Assembly (NCBI RefSeq): GCF_018732085.1
Contig: NZ_CP076103.1
Location: 4,712,001-4,776,000 of the forward strand
Source of the DNA: Lysobacter capsici
Lineage (GTDB): Bacteria > Pseudomonadota > Gammaproteobacteria > Xanthomonadales > Xanthomonadaceae
Reading direction: 5' to 3'
Length of the DNA stretch: 64,000 nucleotides
In this document: positions 62,249 through 64,000 of the stretch, piece after piece
Layout of the letters: each line of letters begins with the position of its first letter
Position numbering within the stretch: position 1 is the first letter of the stretch
Made by a program: the position numbers and the translations under genes
The notes under the pieces: model-generated
Told to the model about the DNA's origin: nothing
The model's database searches: none
The model's input: the letters and a program-made list of their open reading frames with translations, nothing else

Positions 62249-64000
62249 TCAAGCCGCGTCGTACAACGCCATCCACTCCGCCTCGGCCTTGACCAGCTCG
62301 GCGGCGACTTTCTCGCGCTGCTTCGCAAGCTCGGCGGCGTTGTCGCCACCGCCGGCGTACTTGGTCGGATCGGCGAGGTCCATGTCGAGCGTGTGCAGTT
62401 TCGATTCCAGCTCGGCCATGCGCTTCTCGGCTTCGGCCAGCTTGAGCGGGTTGGCCTTGCGCGAGGATTTCCCCGCCGGTGCCGCGGCGCTCGCGGCGGC
62501 CGCAGCCGCCGCGGCCTTGGACGCGGCCGCGCCCTTGCCGTCGTTGCTGTTGTCGCGCGTGCGCAGCCACACCGCGTAAGCGTCGAGGTCGCCGTCGAAC
62601 GGCTGGGCCACGCCATCGGCGACGCGCCAGAAGGTTTCGCAGACCAGACCGATCAGATGGCGGTCGTGCGAGACCAGCACGATCGCGCCTTCGAAATCCG
62701 ACAGCGCTTCGGCCAGGGCTTCGCGTACGTCGAGGTCCAGATGGTTGGTCGGTTCGTCTAGCAGCAGCACGTTCGGTTTGCGCCAGGCGATCATCGCCAG
62801 AGCCAGACGCGCGCGTTCGCCGCCGGAGAACCCGTCGACCGATTCGAACGCGCGGTCGCCGGGGAAATTCCACTTGCCGAGAAAATCGCGCAATTGCTGG
62901 GTCGCCACGCCCGGCGCGATCTCGATCAGATGGTCGATCGCGCTGACGCCCTCGTGCAGCGATTCGACCGTGTGCTGGGCGAAGTAGCCGATGCGCAGAT
63001 CCGGATGGCCGCTGCGATCGCCGGCGAGCAATTCCAGCTCGCCCACCAGCGTTTTGACCAGGGTCGATTTACCCGCGCCGTTGGGGCCGAGCAAGGCGAT
63101 GCGATCGCCGGCTTCGAGGATGAAACTGACATCATCGAGCACGACGTGGTCGCCGTAACCGCAATCGGCATGGACCACGCGCAGCAAGGCGTGCGGCAGC
63201 TTGGCCGGAGCCGGGAACTCGATCCGCATCGCGCGTTCCATGCGCACCGCCTCGGTGCCGACCATCTTGGCCAGGCGCTTGACCCGCGACTGCGCCTGCT
63301 TGGCCTTGGCCGCGCTGGCGCTGAAGCGGTCGATGAAACTCTGCAGGTGGGCGCGTTCGGCCTGCTGCTTTTCGTGGGTGATCTGCTGCAGGCGCAGGTG
63401 TTCGGCGCGCTGGCGCTCGAAGGCGGTGTAATCGCCGGTGTACAGCTTGGCCTTGCCGTCGTGCAGGTGCAGGGTGTGGGTGGTGACTTCGTCGAGGAAC
63501 TCGCGGTCGTGCGAGATCAGCAGCAAGGTGCCCGGGTACTTGAGCAGCCATTGCTCCAGCCACAGCACCGCGTCGAGGTCGAGGTGGTTGGTCGGTTCGT
63601 CGAGCAGCAAAAGGTCCGACGGGGTCATCAGCGCGCGCGCCAGATTCAGGCGCACCCGCCAGCCGCCGGAGAATTCCTTGACCGCGCGTTCGTGGGTGTC
63701 GGGCGAGAAGCCCAGGCCGTGCAGCAGCTTGCCGGCGCGCGCGGTGGCGTCGTAGCCGCCGAGTTCCTCGAGTTGGTGATGGGCCTCGGCGACCGCTTCC
63801 CAATCCTCGCGCTCGACCGCTTCGCGCTCGGCCACGAGGACCTTGTAGACGGTGGAGTCGCCGGACAGGACGAAGTCCAGCGCGGGGTCGTCCAGGGCCG
63901 GGGTTTCCTGGGCCACGCTGGCGATGCGCACGCGGTTGGGCACGTCGATATCGCCGCGATCGGCCTCGACCTCGCCCTGGATGGCCGCGAACAGCGACGA
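62249..64000 (-). CDS. ABC-F family ATPase, YheS/Uup-like (5' end outside window)
   Basis: 583 residues are visible, with the reading frame open exactly at the right edge. The first ATPase begins just after its Walker A (SSLFAAIQGEVEADRGDID). It has signature FSGGWRVRLNLARAL and LLLLDEPTNHLDLDAVLWL, then a linker coil (about residues 225-270) and the second ATPase (LLGPNGAGKSTLVKTL; FSGGERARLALAMIAW; LLLDEPTNHLDLDVREAL). A C-terminal coiled coil (LAEAEKRMAELESKLHTLDM) is preceded by an Ala-rich tract. ABC-F proteins act on the ribosome, with no membrane domain. Confidence 0.95.
   Translation of the reverse strand, partial: SSLFAAIQGEVEADRGDIDVPNRVRIASVAQETPALDDPALDFVLSGDSTVYKVLVAEREAVEREDWEAVAEAHHQLEELGGYDATARAGKLLHGLGFSPDTHERAVKEFSGGWRVRLNLARALMTPSDLLLLDEPTNHLDLDAVLWLEQWLLKYPGTLLLISHDREFLDEVTTHTLHLHDGKAKLYTGDYTAFERQRAEHLRLQQITHEKQQAERAHLQSFIDRFSASAAKAKQAQSRVKRLAKMVGTEAVRMERAMRIEFPAPAKLPHALLRVVHADCGYGDHVVLDDVSFILEAGDRIALLGPNGAGKSTLVKTLVGELELLAGDRSGHPDLRIGYFAQHTVESLHEGVSAIDHLIEIAPGVATQQLRDFLGKWNFPGDRAFESVDGFSGGERARLALAMIAWRKPNVLLLDEPTNHLDLDVREALAEALSDFEGAIVLVSHDRHLIGLVCETFWRVADGVAQPFDGDLDAYAVWLRTRDNSNDGKGAAASKAAAAAAAASAAAPAGKSSRKANPLKLAEAEKRMAELESKLHTLDMDLADPTKYAGGGDNAAELAKQREKVAAELVKAEAEWMALYDAA

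Overview
The window is a GC-rich chromosomal segment from a gammaproteobacterium, most likely Lysobacter or a close Xanthomonadaceae relative. This is inferred from the strong G/C preference at third codon positions, the order yebC-ruvC-ruvA / ruvB-ybgC-tolQRAB-pal-cpoB-queE-queC-tRNA-Lys, the secreted glycan-active enzymes, and dense families of REP-like intergenic repeats. No phage, IS element, CRISPR array or rRNA was seen.

Layout. 1-8009 (minus) is the N-terminal 2,669 codons of a giant RHS/YD-repeat protein that runs off the left edge. Then come relA (minus), two tandem secreted paralogues (plus), hrpA (minus), a Dps-family ferritin and recQ (plus). A 112-bp-period REP array follows, then a two-gene minus-strand module: a collagen-like lipoprotein and a TpsB-type outer-membrane transporter. 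24.8-27.4 kb holds a PhzF-family enzyme, a tiny ORF and a GH6 cellulase (all minus). 27.9-31.1 kb is an overlapping three-gene operon: response regulator, histidine kinase, periplasmic binding protein. 31.2-32.8 kb holds three unfamiliar genes, one of which (31646-32197) carries an LSGC cysteine motif with a histidine 15 residues later, as in CNF1/BLF1-type glutamine deamidases.

33.2-50.6 kb is one long minus-strand cell-envelope and DNA-repair block: yebC, ruvC, ruvA, two kup genes, a double-SUKH protein, ruvB, ybgC, tolQ, tolR, tolA, an extra stand-alone TolA-C-terminal-like protein, tolB, pal, cpoB, queE, queC, tRNA-Lys(TTT). Beyond it are an alpha/beta hydrolase, a secreted DUF4832-type protein, a secreted LamG plus Cys/His-domain protein with a small secreted partner, a GNAT acetyltransferase, aspS, an FmdB zinc-ribbon protein, a CPA2-type antiporter, and an ABC-F ATPase cut by the right edge.

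The most unusual material is non-coding. Five copies (two inverted pairs and one solo) of a roughly 300-bp element carry hairpins whose stems differ between copies by compensating changes. GGGAATC heptamer arrays lie between genes and also inside or at the start of coding regions (hrpA, ruvC, ybgC). Perfect 28-bp inverted repeats and several tandem arrays add to this. The best protein-level leads are the LSGC protein, the TolA-like paralogue, the collagen-lipoprotein/TpsB pair and the LamG-Cys/His protein.
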